Assembly (NCBI RefSeq): GCF_020405225.1
Contig: NZ_CP084472.1
Span: 992,001-1,056,000, forward strand
From: Natrinema sp. DC36
GTDB taxonomy: Archaea > Halobacteriota > Halobacteria > Halobacteriales > Natrialbaceae
DNA length: 64,000 bases
Direction of reading: 5' to 3'
Shown here: positions 16,964-26,363 of the stretch, piece after piece
Layout: every line of letters begins with the position of its first letter
Position numbering within the stretch: the first letter of the stretch is position 1
Position numbers and translations under genes: made by a program
Notes under the pieces: generated by a model
Told to the model about the DNA's origin: nothing
What the model saw: the letters and a program-made list of their open reading frames with translations, nothing else
The model's database searches: none

Positions 16964-18316
16964 CTACCGTAATTCGTCGAGGATCGGCCGGAACTTCAGC
17001 TGTACTTCGTCCCACTCGTCGTCGGGATCGCTGTCGGCGACGATTCCGTTCCCCGCGAACAGCGTCACCGCCTCGTCGCTCGCGACGCCGGAGCGAAGCG
17101 CGACCGCGAACTCGCCGTCGCCGGCGGCGTCGAACCAGCCGACCGGCGCGGCGTACCAGCCCCGATCGAACGGCTCCGCGTCGCGGATCGTCTCCCAGGC
17201 CGCGTCGGGCGGGACGCCGCCGACCGCGGGCGTCGGATGAAGCGCCTCGACGATCTCGAGGACGTGTCGATCGCCCTCGAGCGTCGCCTCGATCGGCGTC
17301 TGCAGGTGCTGAATGGTCGCCAACCGGCGAATCGTCTGCTCGCGGACGGTGAGGTCTCGTGCGAACGGAGCGAGCTGTTCGCGGATCGCGTCGACGACGA
17401 GCCCGTGTTCGTGCTGGAACTTCGCGTCGGCTCGCATCCGTTCGACGTGCGTCTCGTCTTCAGCCGGCGTCTCACCTCGGGGAACCGAGCCGGCCAGCGC
17501 TTCCGTCTCGACGCGGTCGCCGCGTTTCGAAACGAGCCGCTCCGGCGGTGCACCGAAGAACGTACCGCCGATGTCGTGAGCAACCAGAAATCGGTAACAG
17601 TTGGGGTACTGGCGACCCAGCCGCTCGAGCGTCGCAGGAACGTCGATCGGCCCCTCGAGGTCGACCGAAAGGGCCTGCGCGAGGACGACTTTCGCGAGCC
17701 GACCCGCAGCGATTCGCTCGAGGGCGGTTTCGACCTGCTCGGTCCACTCCGCCGGCGAGGTGGTGCGCCGCGTTCCCGCGACGCCGGGCGGCGAAGCCCT
17801 CGGTCGCGTCGTCGACTGCGTTGTCAGGCGGTCGTGCCAGCGCTCGAGGCGGTCCTCGACCTCGTCCGCTCGGCTTCCGACGGCCGTCAGCCACGTCCCG
17901 TCGTCGGTGCGGGTCACGAGGACCTGCGGAACGACGAACGAAGCCGCGTCGAAGCCGGCCCAGGGGGCAGCCGGCTCGTGGCCGTCGTGAAACGAAAACC
18001 CGCCGACCGCTCGCGGCCGGGCCGCCGCGGGCCCGTCGTGTGTGAGCCGGTCGAACGCTCGGCTCGCCTGCGATCGAATTCGATCGAATCTGTCGGTACC
18101 GTCCGCGCTAAACCGAGCGGCGACACCTCGACCGACGAGTTCGAGACCGTCGGGATCGGCCCACTGAATGCGCGAGTCTACGTTTCCGTCGAGAATCGAA
18201 CTGACGGAAACACTCCCCAGGTCGCGGCTCCGGCTGACGAGTTCGACGACGCCGTCCGACGACTCGGTCTCACCAGCCAGTCGGCCCTCGCCCGACGATC
18301 GATCCATCGACACCAC
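16964..18316 (-). CDS. menF: Isochorismate synthase (MenF)
   Basis: 450 residues; chorismate-binding family. The C-terminal domain shows IAAGRLAKVVLAQALSVDL (catalytic base lysine), GGTFFGAPPERLVSKRGDRVETEALAGS (position ~280-307), ELxFQHEHGLVVDAI-like KFQHEHGLVVDAI, and LHPTPAVGGVP with WDEVQLKFRPIL at the end. It isomerises chorismate to isochorismate, the entry step of menaquinone synthesis. ATG 18316 is used; ATG 18307 is an equally plausible start. It is the first gene of the leftward men cluster. Confidence 0.93.
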   Translation of the reverse strand: MVSMDRSSGEGRLAGETESSDGVVELVSRSRDLGSVSVSSILDGNVDSRIQWADPDGLELVGRGVAARFSADGTDRFDRIRSQASRAFDRLTHDGPAAARPRAVGGFSFHDGHEPAAPWAGFDAASFVVPQVLVTRTDDGTWLTAVGSRADEVEDRLERWHDRLTTQSTTRPRASPPGVAGTRRTTSPAEWTEQVETALERIAAGRLAKVVLAQALSVDLEGPIDVPATLERLGRQYPNCYRFLVAHDIGGTFFGAPPERLVSKRGDRVETEALAGSVPRGETPAEDETHVERMRADAKFQHEHGLVVDAIREQLAPFARDLTVREQTIRRLATIQHLQTPIEATLEGDRHVLEIVEALHPTPAVGGVPPDAAWETIRDAEPFDRGWYAAPVGWFDAAGDGEFAVALRSGVASDEAVTLFAGNGIVADSDPDDEWDEVQLKFRPILDELR

Positions 18317-18400
18317 GTCGGGACCGCCCCGCCTTCAGCCTAACTATTTGCCGACCGATCGCAAAACGGGTCCCCTTCGCAGTTCTCGACGAAATCGACG

Positions 18401-19003
18401 CTAGCTGTACCGCTCTTCCTGCCACGGGTCTGCGGTCTGGGAATACCCCCGTCGTTCCCAGTATCCGCGCTGGGGTTCCGTGAGGAATTCGATGCCGTCG
18501 ACCCATTTCGCGCCCTTGTAGGCGTACTTGTGAGGCGTGACCACCCGGAGCGGGCCGCCGTGATCCTCGGGGAGCGGTTCGCCGTCGAACGCCCACGTGA
18601 ACAGGACGTCATCGCGCATGCAGTCCTCGAGCGGGAGGTCGGTCGTGTAGTCGTCCAGCGCGGAAAACATGACGTGGACCGCGTCGTCGTGAACACCGGC
18701 TCGAGCGGCGATGTCGGGGAACGAGACGCCGGTGAACTCGCAGTCGAACTTGCTCCAGCCGGTCACGCAGTGAAAGTCCTGGCGTTGCGTGACCGTCGGC
18801 AACTCTCGAAACTCGTCCCACGAAAACGTCAGTTCCTCGTCGACCGCGCCGGTGACGGTGAACTCCCACGTCTCGGGATCCCAGTTTGGGGTTCCGCTCT
18901 TCGAGAGAACGGGAAACGCGGACGTCTCGCGCTGTCCCGGCGGCAGTCGATCGTCGCCGAACTCCTGATAGAGGTCAGTCGTGTCCGTCGGATCCATACT
19001 CAT
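18401..19003 (-). CDS. Sulfite-oxidase-like molybdopterin oxidoreductase (YedY/YuiH-like)
   Basis: 200 residues, a single oxidoreductase molybdopterin-binding domain. The molybdenum-ligand cysteine is in DFHCVTGWSKFDCEFTGV; GGPLRVVTPHKYAYKGAKWV and the final WERRGYSQTADPW (WExRGY) are family signatures. It lacks both the haem domain and the Mo-dimerisation domain of full sulfite oxidase. The substrate is unknown (sulfite, sulfoxide or another). No Tat signal is visible, so it is probably cytoplasmic. A tandem 14-mer repeat lies ~37-76 nt upstream of its start. Confidence 0.88.
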   Translation of the reverse strand: MSMDPTDTTDLYQEFGDDRLPPGQRETSAFPVLSKSGTPNWDPETWEFTVTGAVDEELTFSWDEFRELPTVTQRQDFHCVTGWSKFDCEFTGVSFPDIAARAGVHDDAVHVMFSALDDYTTDLPLEDCMRDDVLFTWAFDGEPLPEDHGGPLRVVTPHKYAYKGAKWVDGIEFLTEPQRGYWERRGYSQTADPWQEERYS

Positions 19004-19407
19004 GCGTACGCCGCGATAGACGTAGATCTGACGCCATTACCTGAGACGGTCTGCTGTACCTGTCGCCTGAGACGGTCTGTCGTCCCTGCGTCCCGGTGCA
19101 CCCGTATGCGGGTTGCGGGTGCGTCGGAACTGACCGACAGCACTCCGACTGAGCATCGCGTTCGATTCGGTCCGACCGGTGGCTCGGGCTCGAGTCCTGG
19201 CGCGATAGCCCCGGATGATCGAACCGGAGGGATACTGAGATGCGAGCACCGCCGCGACCGAGATGGTCGCCCCAGCGCAATCCCAAATTGGCAAGCGGGG
19301 ACCGAGACAACAACTGGTCGAAACGATACAGTCACGGACACAACTCGAGGGTTTCCGGCGAAACCCTCGTCATCCCTTAGTACGGTCTCGGCGACGGCTA
19401 TCAATGC
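19004..19407. other. Intergenic region with tandem 14-mer
   Basis: About 400 nt between divergent genes. Besides the direct repeat at 19040-19079 I see no convincing gene; the overlapping frames are Arg/Thr-rich and lack codon bias. Promoters for both flanking genes must lie here, but no strong TATA box stands out on the left side. Confidence 0.5.
19040..19079. repeat. Two direct copies of CCTGAGACGGTCTG
   Basis: Copies at 19040-19053 and 19066-19079, a 26-bp period, within 80 nt upstream of the molybdopterin oxidoreductase start (19003, minus). Each copy contains the imperfect palindrome GAGACGGTCT. Spacing of about 2.5 helical turns could suit tandem regulator binding. Confidence 0.45.
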
Positions 19408-19707
19408 ATGGCGAGCAAACAGCAGCTAACGGAACGGGAACTGTCCGGACAGGAACCAGAGGAGATCGGCCAGCAGGCGATGGGCCCCGCGGTCGTCGCG
19501 TCGGCCGCGTCAGTCGGCCTCTCACTGTATTACTTCTTCTTCCGCGGAAAGCGCCAGCTCGGCGCGTTCGTCGGTCTCTGGCCGCCGACGATCCTCGCGT
19601 TCGCGAGTTACTTCAACCAGCGGAAGATGAGCCAGCAACTCGAGACGCTGACCCAGCCGGGGACCAAACTGAAAAACGCGTTCGATTCGATGATGGGCAA
19701 TCGCTAG
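19408..19707 (+). CDS. Conserved haloarchaeal small membrane protein
   Basis: 99 residues: a polar N-terminus (residues 1-24), two hydrophobic helices (GPAVVASAASVGLSLYYFFF and GAFVGLWPPTILAFASYF) with RGKRQL between them, then a polar amphipathic tail with MSQQLETLTQPGTKLKNAFD. I recognise the layout as a conserved haloarchaeal protein but no function. It is monocistronic; the start ATG 19408 is preceded by CTATCA and an AT-poor stretch. Confidence 0.7.
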   Translation: MASKQQLTERELSGQEPEEIGQQAMGPAVVASAASVGLSLYYFFFRGKRQLGAFVGLWPPTILAFASYFNQRKMSQQLETLTQPGTKLKNAFDSMMGNR

Positions 19708-19867
19708 GGCGACCCACGACGCTCGGCCTCCCGCCCGTACGGCCCCGCGTGACGGCTTCGGCATTCATTTATCGGCGTCTATCCTTCCGACGAGACGAAT
19801 CGTTTCCTTCCAAGTGATGTGGACTCCCCGTCAAACCTAAATACCCCCTCGCCGAAAGCCGAATCAG

Positions 19868-20089
19868 ATGCCGAAAGTAGAGATCACCATACCGGAGCAC
19901 CTCGAGATGCAGATCGCCCAGATGGTCGAACGCGGCGAGTTCGTCAACCGCGAGGAGGCGATCGAGGACCTCCTTTCGACGGGCATCAAGGCATACAAGA
20001 CCAGTGGACCCTCGGACGAAGACGAGGGCGCAGGAACCGGCTTCGAAGACGACGGCATGATGGGCCACGACGACGAGTACGTCTTCTAA
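19868..20089 (+). CDS. Ribbon-helix-helix (CopG-like) regulator
   Basis: 73 residues. MPKVEITIPEHLEMQI is the beta-ribbon, VERGEFVNREEAIEDLLSTGI the helix-turn-helix pair. A Asp/Glu/Gly-rich tail ends MMGHDDEYVF. It is a host-type small dimeric DNA-binding protein widespread in haloarchaea. A TATA-like CTAAATA (~19837-19843) lies ~28 nt upstream of ATG 19868, so the transcript is leaderless. It is convergent with the next small membrane gene, only 1 nt apart. Confidence 0.8.
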   Translation: MPKVEITIPEHLEMQIAQMVERGEFVNREEAIEDLLSTGIKAYKTSGPSDEDEGAGTGFEDDGMMGHDDEYVF

Positions 20090-20090
20090 C

Positions 20091-20279
20091 TTATACGCCG
20101 ACCGCGAGCACCGGAATTCCGAACGTGATCGCCACGCCGATGATGGCGACGAGCATGCCGATCACGACGGTTCGCGCCGAGAACTCGCTCATCGGCGCGG
20201 TCGTACGCGGTGTATCGAGACCGTGACCGACATCGGCTCCCGTGTCGTCACCGTCAGGGGCCTCGGTGTCGTCTGTCAT
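20091..20279 (-). CDS. Small single-helix membrane protein (DUF7550-like)
   Basis: 62 residues: an acidic N-terminus (DDTEAPDGDDTGADVGHG), then SEFSARTVVIGMLVAIIGVAITFGIPVLAVGV, a single C-terminal transmembrane helix. This is a tail-anchored layout common among short haloarchaeal proteins; the function is unknown. The promoter is probably the AT-rich ACTTATACTATC at ~20303-20314 on the opposite sense, 25-35 nt before the start. Confidence 0.65.
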   Translation of the reverse strand: MTDDTEAPDGDDTGADVGHGLDTPRTTAPMSEFSARTVVIGMLVAIIGVAITFGIPVLAVGV

Positions 20280-20336
20280 GCGTTTTTGTTTTCGACACCG
20301 GTACTTATACTATCGGATGTCGAGTGATCCCGTGAT

Positions 20337-20816
20337 TCAGGATGATCTGAAGAACTGAACGACAGAAGCGAGGGCGAGAAATCCGCCAATCCCCAGAAAG
20401 TAAAGCGGTTTCTTCGATTGTTTTTCTTTAATAAAGCCACTGCTCGGGGAAGATGGATTCACATACGCGGTAATCCGTTCACCTGATTCGTATTTTTGTA
20501 GTAATTCTCTCGCTTTCGATTTGCTGTCGTAGCTTAGGCCCGCTCCAGTCGGATACATATTATTTGATGTGTACGACGTACCCTGATAACGATACTCGAA
20601 GGTGACTACTGGGGCATAATTGTCACTGCGTCGGTGGTGGACAGTCTCGATGTCCGTTCCAGTAATAGTGGCTTTCACTTCGACGGCGTTCTCTACTGCT
20701 TGGTTTTGTTGATAGTAATTCACTGCACCGTATCCACTCATGGAGATTCCGACGACGATTATGATAATCGGGAAGAGATGCCGTATTCCGATGGAACTGA
20801 TCGAAGGGGACGACAT
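20337..20816 (-). CDS. DUF3592-like membrane protein
   Basis: 159 residues from ATG 20816; the longer frame begins in AT-rich leader DNA. There is one N-terminal transmembrane helix (HLFPIIIIVVGISMSGYGAV), an extracytoplasmic beta domain with NAVEVKATITGTDIETVHH, APVVTFEYRYQGTSYTSNN and ERITAYVNPSSPSSGF, and a second helix near the C-terminus (LYFLGIGGFLALASVVQFF). This is the DUF3592 arrangement (K-x-x-x-G-x-I ... P-x-V-x-Y-x-Y ... V-x-Y-d-P). The gene and its upstream 240 nt are clearly lower in G+C than neighbours, suggesting recent transfer. Confidence 0.75.
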   Translation of the reverse strand: MSSPSISSIGIRHLFPIIIIVVGISMSGYGAVNYYQQNQAVENAVEVKATITGTDIETVHHRRSDNYAPVVTFEYRYQGTSYTSNNMYPTGAGLSYDSKSKARELLQKYESGERITAYVNPSSPSSGFIKEKQSKKPLYFLGIGGFLALASVVQFFRSS

Positions 20817-21058
20817 ATATGAGGGGCATAGATGAGAGGATATAACCCCAATGGTTATAGATTTATACCATTTAATAGAATTTGGGAAATCGGGTGCTAG
20901 TGATCGTCTCAACCAGAGTTTTGAGACACCGGTTTCTGCTTTTCGTCACGGGATCGTAATGGTACATACGGTATCGAAAGTCAATTGTACTGCCGTCGGC
21001 TGATCCACAGTATGAGACCAGAATCGTCCATTAGTCCATCCCCATACGATTCTTACAG

Positions 21059-21874
21059 ATGACACTGACGAAACGGATTATCCCCTGTATCGACGTGGAT
21101 CTGGATGAGGACGGGAACCCGGCGGTCTATACCGGCGTCAACTTCGAGGATCTGAAATACACCGGCGATCCGGTCGAAATGGCCCGCGCGTACAACCGTG
21201 CGGGCGCAGACGAGTTCGTCTTCCTCGACATTACCGCCTCCGCCGAGGGCCGCGAGACGATGCTCGACGTCGTCGAGCGCGTCGCGGACGAGGTCTTCAT
21301 CCCCCTTACGGTCGGCGGTGGCATCCGAACCACCGAGGATATTAAGGAGACACTCCGGGCCGGCGCGGACAAGGTCTCGATCACCACTGGCGCGCTCGAG
21401 CGGCCCGAACTCATCAACGAGGGCGCGAAGGCCTTCGGCAACCAGTGTATCGTCATCAGCGTCGACGCCCGGCGACGGTTCGACGAGGGGGGCGAACACT
21501 ACGTCGAGATCGACGGCGAATCCTGCTGGTTCGAGTGTACGAAGAAAGGCGGCCGCGAGGGGACCGGGATCGACGTCCTCGAGTGGGCCGCAGAGGCCGA
21601 ATCGCGGGGCGCGGGCGAACTGTTCGTCAATTCGATCGACAAGGACGGAACGAAAGACGGCTACGACCTGCCCCTGACGTCGGCCGTCAGCGAGACCGTC
21701 GACACGCCGGTCATCGCCTCCTCGGGCTGTGGCGGCCCCGAGGACATGTACGACGTGTTCACCGAGGCCGGTGCGGACGCGGGACTCGCGGCGTCGATCT
21801 TCCACTTCGACGAGTACTCGATCGAGGAGACGAAGGCCTACCTCGACGAGCACGGCGTCCCCGTTCGCCTCTGA
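21059..21874 (+). CDS. hisF: Imidazole glycerol phosphate synthase cyclase subunit (HisF)
   Basis: 271 residues, a (beta/alpha)8 barrel. [11 protein letters not shown] carries catalytic Asp (residue ~11), [16 protein letters not shown] is strand 2, [27 protein letters not shown] is the first phosphate-binding region (position ~82-108), [12 protein letters not shown] carries the second catalytic Asp, and [17 protein letters not shown] is the second phosphate site. It uses ammonia from HisH to form IGP and AICAR in histidine biosynthesis. No hisH is adjacent, as is usual in haloarchaea. Confidence 0.95.
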   Translation: MTLTKRIIPCIDVDLDEDGNPAVYTGVNFEDLKYTGDPVEMARAYNRAGADEFVFLDITASAEGRETMLDVVERVADEVFIPLTVGGGIRTTEDIKETLRAGADKVSITTGALERPELINEGAKAFGNQCIVISVDARRRFDEGGEHYVEIDGESCWFECTKKGGREGTGIDVLEWAAEAESRGAGELFVNSIDKDGTKDGYDLPLTSAVSETVDTPVIASSGCGGPEDMYDVFTEAGADAGLAASIFHFDEYSIEETKAYLDEHGVPVRL

Positions 21875-21996
21875 ACTCGAGCGACGGAACGGTGCCGCGA
21901 TCCGCCGTATTCTTGATCCGCTGTATTCCCGACCCGTCATATTCACGATCCGTCGTAGTCAATACGTTTATTCCGTCGCGGGCCCCTTTTCGACCA

Positions 21997-22884
21997 GTGA
22001 AATGGCGGTGTACGTGGTGTGGGAAACCGCACGCGGAAAACGACCCTCCCTGTGATGCCTGCGGTCACAACACCTTCGAGAAGGCGGTGGTCCGAGCGGA
22101 CGACGGGGGCCAGAGCGGGACCGAGAGCGGTGTCGATACCGATGCTGATTTTGGGTCCGAACTGACGGAATCCGGCACCGTCGACACCGGTCCTGACTAC
22201 GTCTGGGCCTGCACGAACTGCGGCCGGGAGCACGTCCGGAACACCCCGCCGTGTTCTCGCTGTGGCAACCCGGACCTCGAGCGGGTCGAGCAGATCTACG
22301 AGGGGCTCGAGCGCGATCTGGAAACGCCGAGCTGGTTCGCGGTCGCGAAACCGTATCTACCAATTCTCGTCGTGATGGGAGTTATCCTCGTGCTGTTCGC
22401 AACGGGCGTGATCTCCCCATCGATACTACCGGGTATCGGCCCGCCATCGCCGCCGGAGGCACCCGGTGAGGGAACCGAGGCCGCGGGGATCGATCTCGAG
22501 GCGACGGAGGGAGAGATTCACGATCGGCTCGAGGACGAACGGGAGCCAGCGGAATCGCGAACGCACGACGACGGACTCGCGGCGTACGCGGAGTATCAGA
22601 ACCGCGGGCTCGTCGCGATGGAGTTCGACGGTCGGGAGCCCGAGGACGTAGACGCCGACGAGTTCGATCACGCCTGCGGTGACTCGCGGGTCGCCAGTGG
22701 ACGACTGACTCTCACCGAGGTATCGGCCCAGAACTACAGCGACGAGTCGGCGTTCGGCGACGCTATCGCCGGGGAACTCCTCGCGGAGTACGGTGACGGA
22801 ATGCTGACCGGCTTCGACGCCGAGGGGTTCGACGTTCATAGTGCACCCAACGGGGACGTCTTCGTCTTCTATACCGCCTGTTGA
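21997..22884 (+). CDS. Zinc-ribbon membrane-anchored protein with CAP-like C-terminal domain
   Basis: 295 residues from GTG 21997 (VKWRCTWCGKPH). An ATG start is absent, and a TATA-like ACGTTTATTCC lies 20-30 nt upstream. Two zinc ribbons (CTWCGK...CDACG, CTNCGR...CSRCG) occupy residues ~4-25 and ~68-90. A transmembrane helix (YLPILVVMGVILVLFATGVI) follows. The extracytoplasmic ~150 residues show EIHDRLEDEREPAESRTHDDGLAAYAEYQNRGL (position ~170-200), which recalls the start of CAP/SCP domains but lacks the usual downstream His. The function is unknown. Confidence 0.7.
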   Translation: MKWRCTWCGKPHAENDPPCDACGHNTFEKAVVRADDGGQSGTESGVDTDADFGSELTESGTVDTGPDYVWACTNCGREHVRNTPPCSRCGNPDLERVEQIYEGLERDLETPSWFAVAKPYLPILVVMGVILVLFATGVISPSILPGIGPPSPPEAPGEGTEAAGIDLEATEGEIHDRLEDEREPAESRTHDDGLAAYAEYQNRGLVAMEFDGREPEDVDADEFDHACGDSRVASGRLTLTEVSAQNYSDESAFGDAIAGELLAEYGDGMLTGFDAEGFDVHSAPNGDVFVFYTAC

Positions 22885-23047
22885 GCGTCCCTCTCGAGCG
22901 CGGCGGGACCGGGATCAGCCTCTCGAACGATCGCACACAATTCTCGAGAATCGACTCGAATAGAAGAGCAGTTCGGAAGGAACGTTCCAGCGCGAAATAG
23001 AGCGCCGTCCGATCGGTGGTGACTGCGACTGCGGTCGTCGTGTCGGT

Positions 23048-23332
23048 TCAGGCCGCGGCTTCGAACGCGTCGCGGAACGAATTCGCCTTCTCGCGGACGG
23101 TCACGGCCCCCTCCTCGAGCGCCTCGAGCGGGTCAGCTCCGCCCTCGGTCTTGATGGTCAGGATCGGCTCGGTCTGGCCGCCGGACTGTTCGGGATTGAC
23201 GTCGTAGGTCGCTGCGCTGACGTCGTCGTGCTCGAGCAGTGCGCCTTTGAGCACGTTCATGAAGGTGTGATCCTCGCCGGCGATCTCGATGGACAGTTCG
23301 TTCTCCGTGCTCTCGGTGACCCGCAGTTCCAT
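23048..23332 (-). CDS. rpoL: DNA-directed RNA polymerase subunit L
   Basis: 94 residues starting [37 protein letters not shown] is the archaeal Rpo11/RpoL signature (D-HT-xN-xLr-xL), and [20 protein letters not shown] the C-terminal dimerisation helix. It pairs with RpoD (Rpo3) in the assembly platform of archaeal RNA polymerase. The longer leftward frame running to 24046 is a shadow of the rhomboid gene. Confidence 0.95.
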   Translation of the reverse strand: MELRVTESTENELSIEIAGEDHTFMNVLKGALLEHDDVSAATYDVNPEQSGGQTEPILTIKTEGGADPLEALEEGAVTVREKANSFRDAFEAAA

Positions 23333-23497
23333 GGCGGATAGTCCGGTCGTCGGCCGCTTGTACCTTTCGAAGCCGACGCTCGGTGCAGTTCGTGGCGGCA
23401 TCGCTGCTTCGTCTCCGTCGGGGACGTGGCTCGGACCGGAGACATGACGACGTTCTTGATGGTAAACCACTATACGGCCCCGTTCGAACCACGGCAT

Positions 23498-25336
23498 ATG
23501 CGCTTGCTCGCGGCCCTGCTGGCGGTCGTCGTCACCGCATCGCTGGTCGGGTCGATCGCGATCGTCAGACGGGTCCACCGGCCGGCGCGGCGCTGGCAAG
23601 ACGTGGCTCGGGAACGGCTCGTGTACGGCGTTCCGTGGGGTTCGCTCGTGGTGATCGCGTTCGTCGTCGGCGTCTATCTGTTCGTCCAGAGCGGGATCGC
23701 GGACTTCGACGATCCCGTGACGATCCCCTTCCGCACGTGGTCGTACTTCTATCCGCTCGGAATGGCGACCGCGGCGTTTTCCCACGCCGGCCCCGGTCAC
23801 CTCATCGGTAACCTCGCCGGGACGGTCGTCGTCGCGCCGCTCGCGGAATACGCCTGGGGACACTATCCGGACGATCGAGAGCCGAAGCGTTCCGACTCGT
23901 GGCGCTCGAATCCGCGAATACGGGCGTTCGTGCTCTTTCCGCTGGCCGTCATCGGGGTCGGACTGCTGACGAGCCTGTTCGCGCTCGGCCCCGTGATCGG
24001 CTTCTCGGGGGTCGTCTTCGCCCTCGCCGGGTTCGCTATCGTCCACTACCCGATCGTCACGATCGTCGGAACGCTCGGCGTCCAGAGCGTCGTCCTGCGT
24101 CTCTACTACGCGCTACAGGAACCGATCAGTATCTACACCGCCCAGCCCGGCCCGCCGTCTGCGCCGTCCTGGGCCGGCATCGCTATCCAGGGCCACGCGC
24201 TCGGGCTCTTTATCGGGTTCGTCCTCGGCATCGTCCTCCTCGAGCGGCGGGGTACCCGTCCGAACCCGCTTCGGCTCTGGCTCGCCGTCCTGTTATTTGG
24301 TTTCTCGAAGGGGCTGTGGGCGATTTACTGGTACGGTGCCGAGAACACCTTTGTGCTATTCCAGGGGCCAGGCGTCGCCATCGTCTCGGTGCTCGCGCTC
24401 GTGGTCACACTCTCGATGACCGCGTCCGAGCGCCCGCTCCTCCCATCGCAGGTCCGACGGCTGTTCGCTCGCTCGGGGGACCGAACTGCGGGAGCCGCCG
24501 GTGACGCCGAGGCGTCGCTCGCTCGATCGCTCGAACTGGCCGGCGGTGGCCGCAGCGACGGCATCGTCGCGGGTCACGTCGACCGCGTCCGCGAAATCGT
24601 CGGCGGAAATCGACTGACCCCCGGGTCCGACCGCCTCTCGGAGCTGACCCACAAGGGGGCCGCGTTCCTGACGGTTATCGGCATCCTCGCGATCGTCGCC
24701 GGGATTGCCATCCCCGCGAACTTTCTCGTCGTCGACGAGTCGACTGCGTCCTCGGACGCGGCCGTCCAGATCGAGGATTACACCGTCGAGTACGCCGAGG
24801 ACGTTCCTAACGGGCTCGTCACCGGGATCGGTATCGAGGCCCTCGAGGACGACGAGGGACTCGAGTCCAGCGGGGTGATCGTCGCCAGCGACCACCGCGA
24901 GATCTGGCTCGAGGCGGTTAGCGCCCAGCGGCTCGCCTTTACCGGCGAAGAGACGGTTTACGTCGGCGGCCCCGGCTGGCGCGAGGCGGTCCACGTCGAA
25001 CGCACCGGCTGGGAGCCGGTCGGAAACGACGCCGTCTATCAGGTCTGGCTGTGGGAAGATGGGGCCGACCGACAGCTCGCGCACGAATCCAACGATTCCC
25101 GTGCGAAAGCGCAGATCGCCGGGCGCAACGTAACGATCGGCTCTGACGACGGGACGTTCGTCCTCTCGGTCAACTCGAGCGAGACCGATGCCGTCACGAC
25201 GACACCGATCCCCGACGAAAACGAGACGGTGACGGCCGGCGGACTCACCTTCGAACGCGACGACGAGACGATCTACGCGGCCGCCGACGGGACGCGGGTC
25301 GCGGTCGCGAGTCAGGAGACGTACAACGGCTATTGA
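23498..25336 (+). CDS. Rhomboid-family intramembrane serine protease
   Basis: 612 residues from ATG 23498 ([12 protein letters not shown]). This start is preferred because ACTATACGG (~23468-23476) sits 25 nt upstream as a TATA box; upstream in-frame starts at 23444 and 23426 are alternatives. Rhomboid motifs: [16 protein letters not shown] (HxxxN oxyanion region), [12 protein letters not shown] with the catalytic Ser, and [14 protein letters not shown] with the catalytic His. After ~7 helices a cytosolic stretch leads to one more helix ([25 protein letters not shown]) and a ~190-residue extracytoplasmic beta-rich domain. The fused sensor-like C-terminal domain is a haloarchaeal feature. Confidence 0.88.
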   Translation: MRLLAALLAVVVTASLVGSIAIVRRVHRPARRWQDVARERLVYGVPWGSLVVIAFVVGVYLFVQSGIADFDDPVTIPFRTWSYFYPLGMATAAFSHAGPGHLIGNLAGTVVVAPLAEYAWGHYPDDREPKRSDSWRSNPRIRAFVLFPLAVIGVGLLTSLFALGPVIGFSGVVFALAGFAIVHYPIVTIVGTLGVQSVVLRLYYALQEPISIYTAQPGPPSAPSWAGIAIQGHALGLFIGFVLGIVLLERRGTRPNPLRLWLAVLLFGFSKGLWAIYWYGAENTFVLFQGPGVAIVSVLALVVTLSMTASERPLLPSQVRRLFARSGDRTAGAAGDAEASLARSLELAGGGRSDGIVAGHVDRVREIVGGNRLTPGSDRLSELTHKGAAFLTVIGILAIVAGIAIPANFLVVDESTASSDAAVQIEDYTVEYAEDVPNGLVTGIGIEALEDDEGLESSGVIVASDHREIWLEAVSAQRLAFTGEETVYVGGPGWREAVHVERTGWEPVGNDAVYQVWLWEDGADRQLAHESNDSRAKAQIAGRNVTIGSDDGTFVLSVNSSETDAVTTTPIPDENETVTAGGLTFERDDETIYAAADGTRVAVASQETYNGY

Positions 25337-25688
25337 TCGATCGGATTCTCTCCGAACCGGAGAGCCACCGTGCGGTGGCGCGCGCTGTCGGCCGACCGAA
25401 CGCCAGTGAGGGCGGTCGATGACTTGTGCGAGGGATGAGCGAGGGAACGAAGTGACTGAGCGTTAGCGCGGAACCTCCGGTTCCGCGAACCATGCGAACG
25501 GGCAGTGCGCGGCGCGACGCGCCGCGACTGTCGGGACGGCGCAGCCGTCCCGCAGCGCCCGTGAGCAGAAATCGGCTGGGGAGGGTGTGGAAATTCCGTG
25601 TTGCCAGCAGTCGCAAAACGCTCGATGCATCACTATCCGCTCGAGGCGGCGTCGCTTTTCGGAGTCGGTCGAGTAGTTCTACCCCCCG
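25337..25688. other. Gene-free region holding the dispersed element
   Basis: 352 nt between the convergent rhomboid and methyltransferase genes. Most of it is the repeat element annotated separately (25370-25594). A hairpin TCTCTCCGAACCGGAGAG-like (ttctCTCCGaacCGGAGag, 25347-25363) just after the rhomboid stop could terminate transcription. Confidence 0.5.
25370..25594 (+). repeat. Dispersed intergenic element, long copy with three hairpins
   Basis: Shares with 14934-15045 (inverted) the blocks GTGCGGTGGCGCGCGCT, CCGAACG..AGTGAGG, GTCGATGAC, TTGTGCGAGGGATGAG, then TCGGCTGGGGAGGGTG and TGGAAAT. Between the last two blocks this copy carries ~110 extra nt with three successive inverted repeats having 9-bp arms: CGCGGAACC/GGTTCCGCG (25467-25487, 3-nt loop), CGCGGCGCG/CGCGCCGCG (25508-25526, 1-nt centre) and CGGGACGGC/GCCGTCCCG (25532-25552, 3-nt loop). 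No credible protein is encoded. Confidence 0.65.
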
Positions 25689-26354
25689 TTACTCCAGAGA
25701 CGACCACTCGATGCGAAAGACCTCGGCCTCGAGCGTCTCCTGTGCCGCGGTGTGAAACTCGAAGCGCTTCGGAATCGGGAACTCGGCCCGGAACGCGTGG
25801 GTCACCGACCCGCCCTCGTCGTCGGCGAACGATTCCACGAACGTCTGGCTCCCCTCGTTGTGGATCGTATAGGAGACGGACCCGATCTCGCGAGCCGTCT
25901 CGAGGAACGCCCGATCCGCGTGTCGGTTCCCGCGCTGGGCACCGAAGGGGGGATTCGAGAGCACGGTGGCGTCGGTGAGCGAAAACGGATGACGGGAGAC
26001 GTCGCCGCGGAGCCACTCGATCCGGTGATCCCGACTCTCAGCACCGCTACTGGGACTGCCACCGCCCGCAACCGTCCGCTCGTTCCGCCGAGCGATCTCG
26101 AGCGCTTCCGCGTCCAGATCGATCCCCGCGACCCGCTCGGCACCGGCGAGCGACGCCGCGATCGCGAGCATCCCCGTTCCGGTGCCGAGGTCGACGACCC
26201 GACGCTCGAGGTCCCCCTGCAAGCCCGCCAGATGGCAGAGGTGAGCCGCCAGCTCCGCCGGCGTCAGATACTGTTCGAGGCGCGCCGAGGGCTCGGAAAA
26301 GTCCTCGACCGACTCGAGTCGACGAGCGAGCGTGCTCCGAGACGGACCGGACAT
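25689..26354 (-). CDS. METTL5-type class I methyltransferase
   Basis: 221 residues. A SAM-binding motif VVDLGTGTGMLAIAASLAGAERVAGIDLDAEAL (position ~53-85) is followed by LSNPPFGAQRG (~131-141), the NPPF catalytic motif of N6-adenine/N-methyltransferases. A short N-terminal part has LEQYLTPAELAAHLCHLA, as in METTL5 homologues. Eukaryotic METTL5 makes m6A in small-subunit rRNA; an rRNA target here is an inference from family. It is followed upstream on the same strand by a gene of unknown function 10 nt away, so the two are probably co-transcribed. Confidence 0.85.
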   Translation of the reverse strand: MSGPSRSTLARRLESVEDFSEPSARLEQYLTPAELAAHLCHLAGLQGDLERRVVDLGTGTGMLAIAASLAGAERVAGIDLDAEALEIARRNERTVAGGGSPSSGAESRDHRIEWLRGDVSRHPFSLTDATVLSNPPFGAQRGNRHADRAFLETAREIGSVSYTIHNEGSQTFVESFADDEGGSVTHAFRAEFPIPKRFEFHTAAQETLEAEVFRIEWSSLE

Positions 26355-26363
26355 CCCCGCCGG

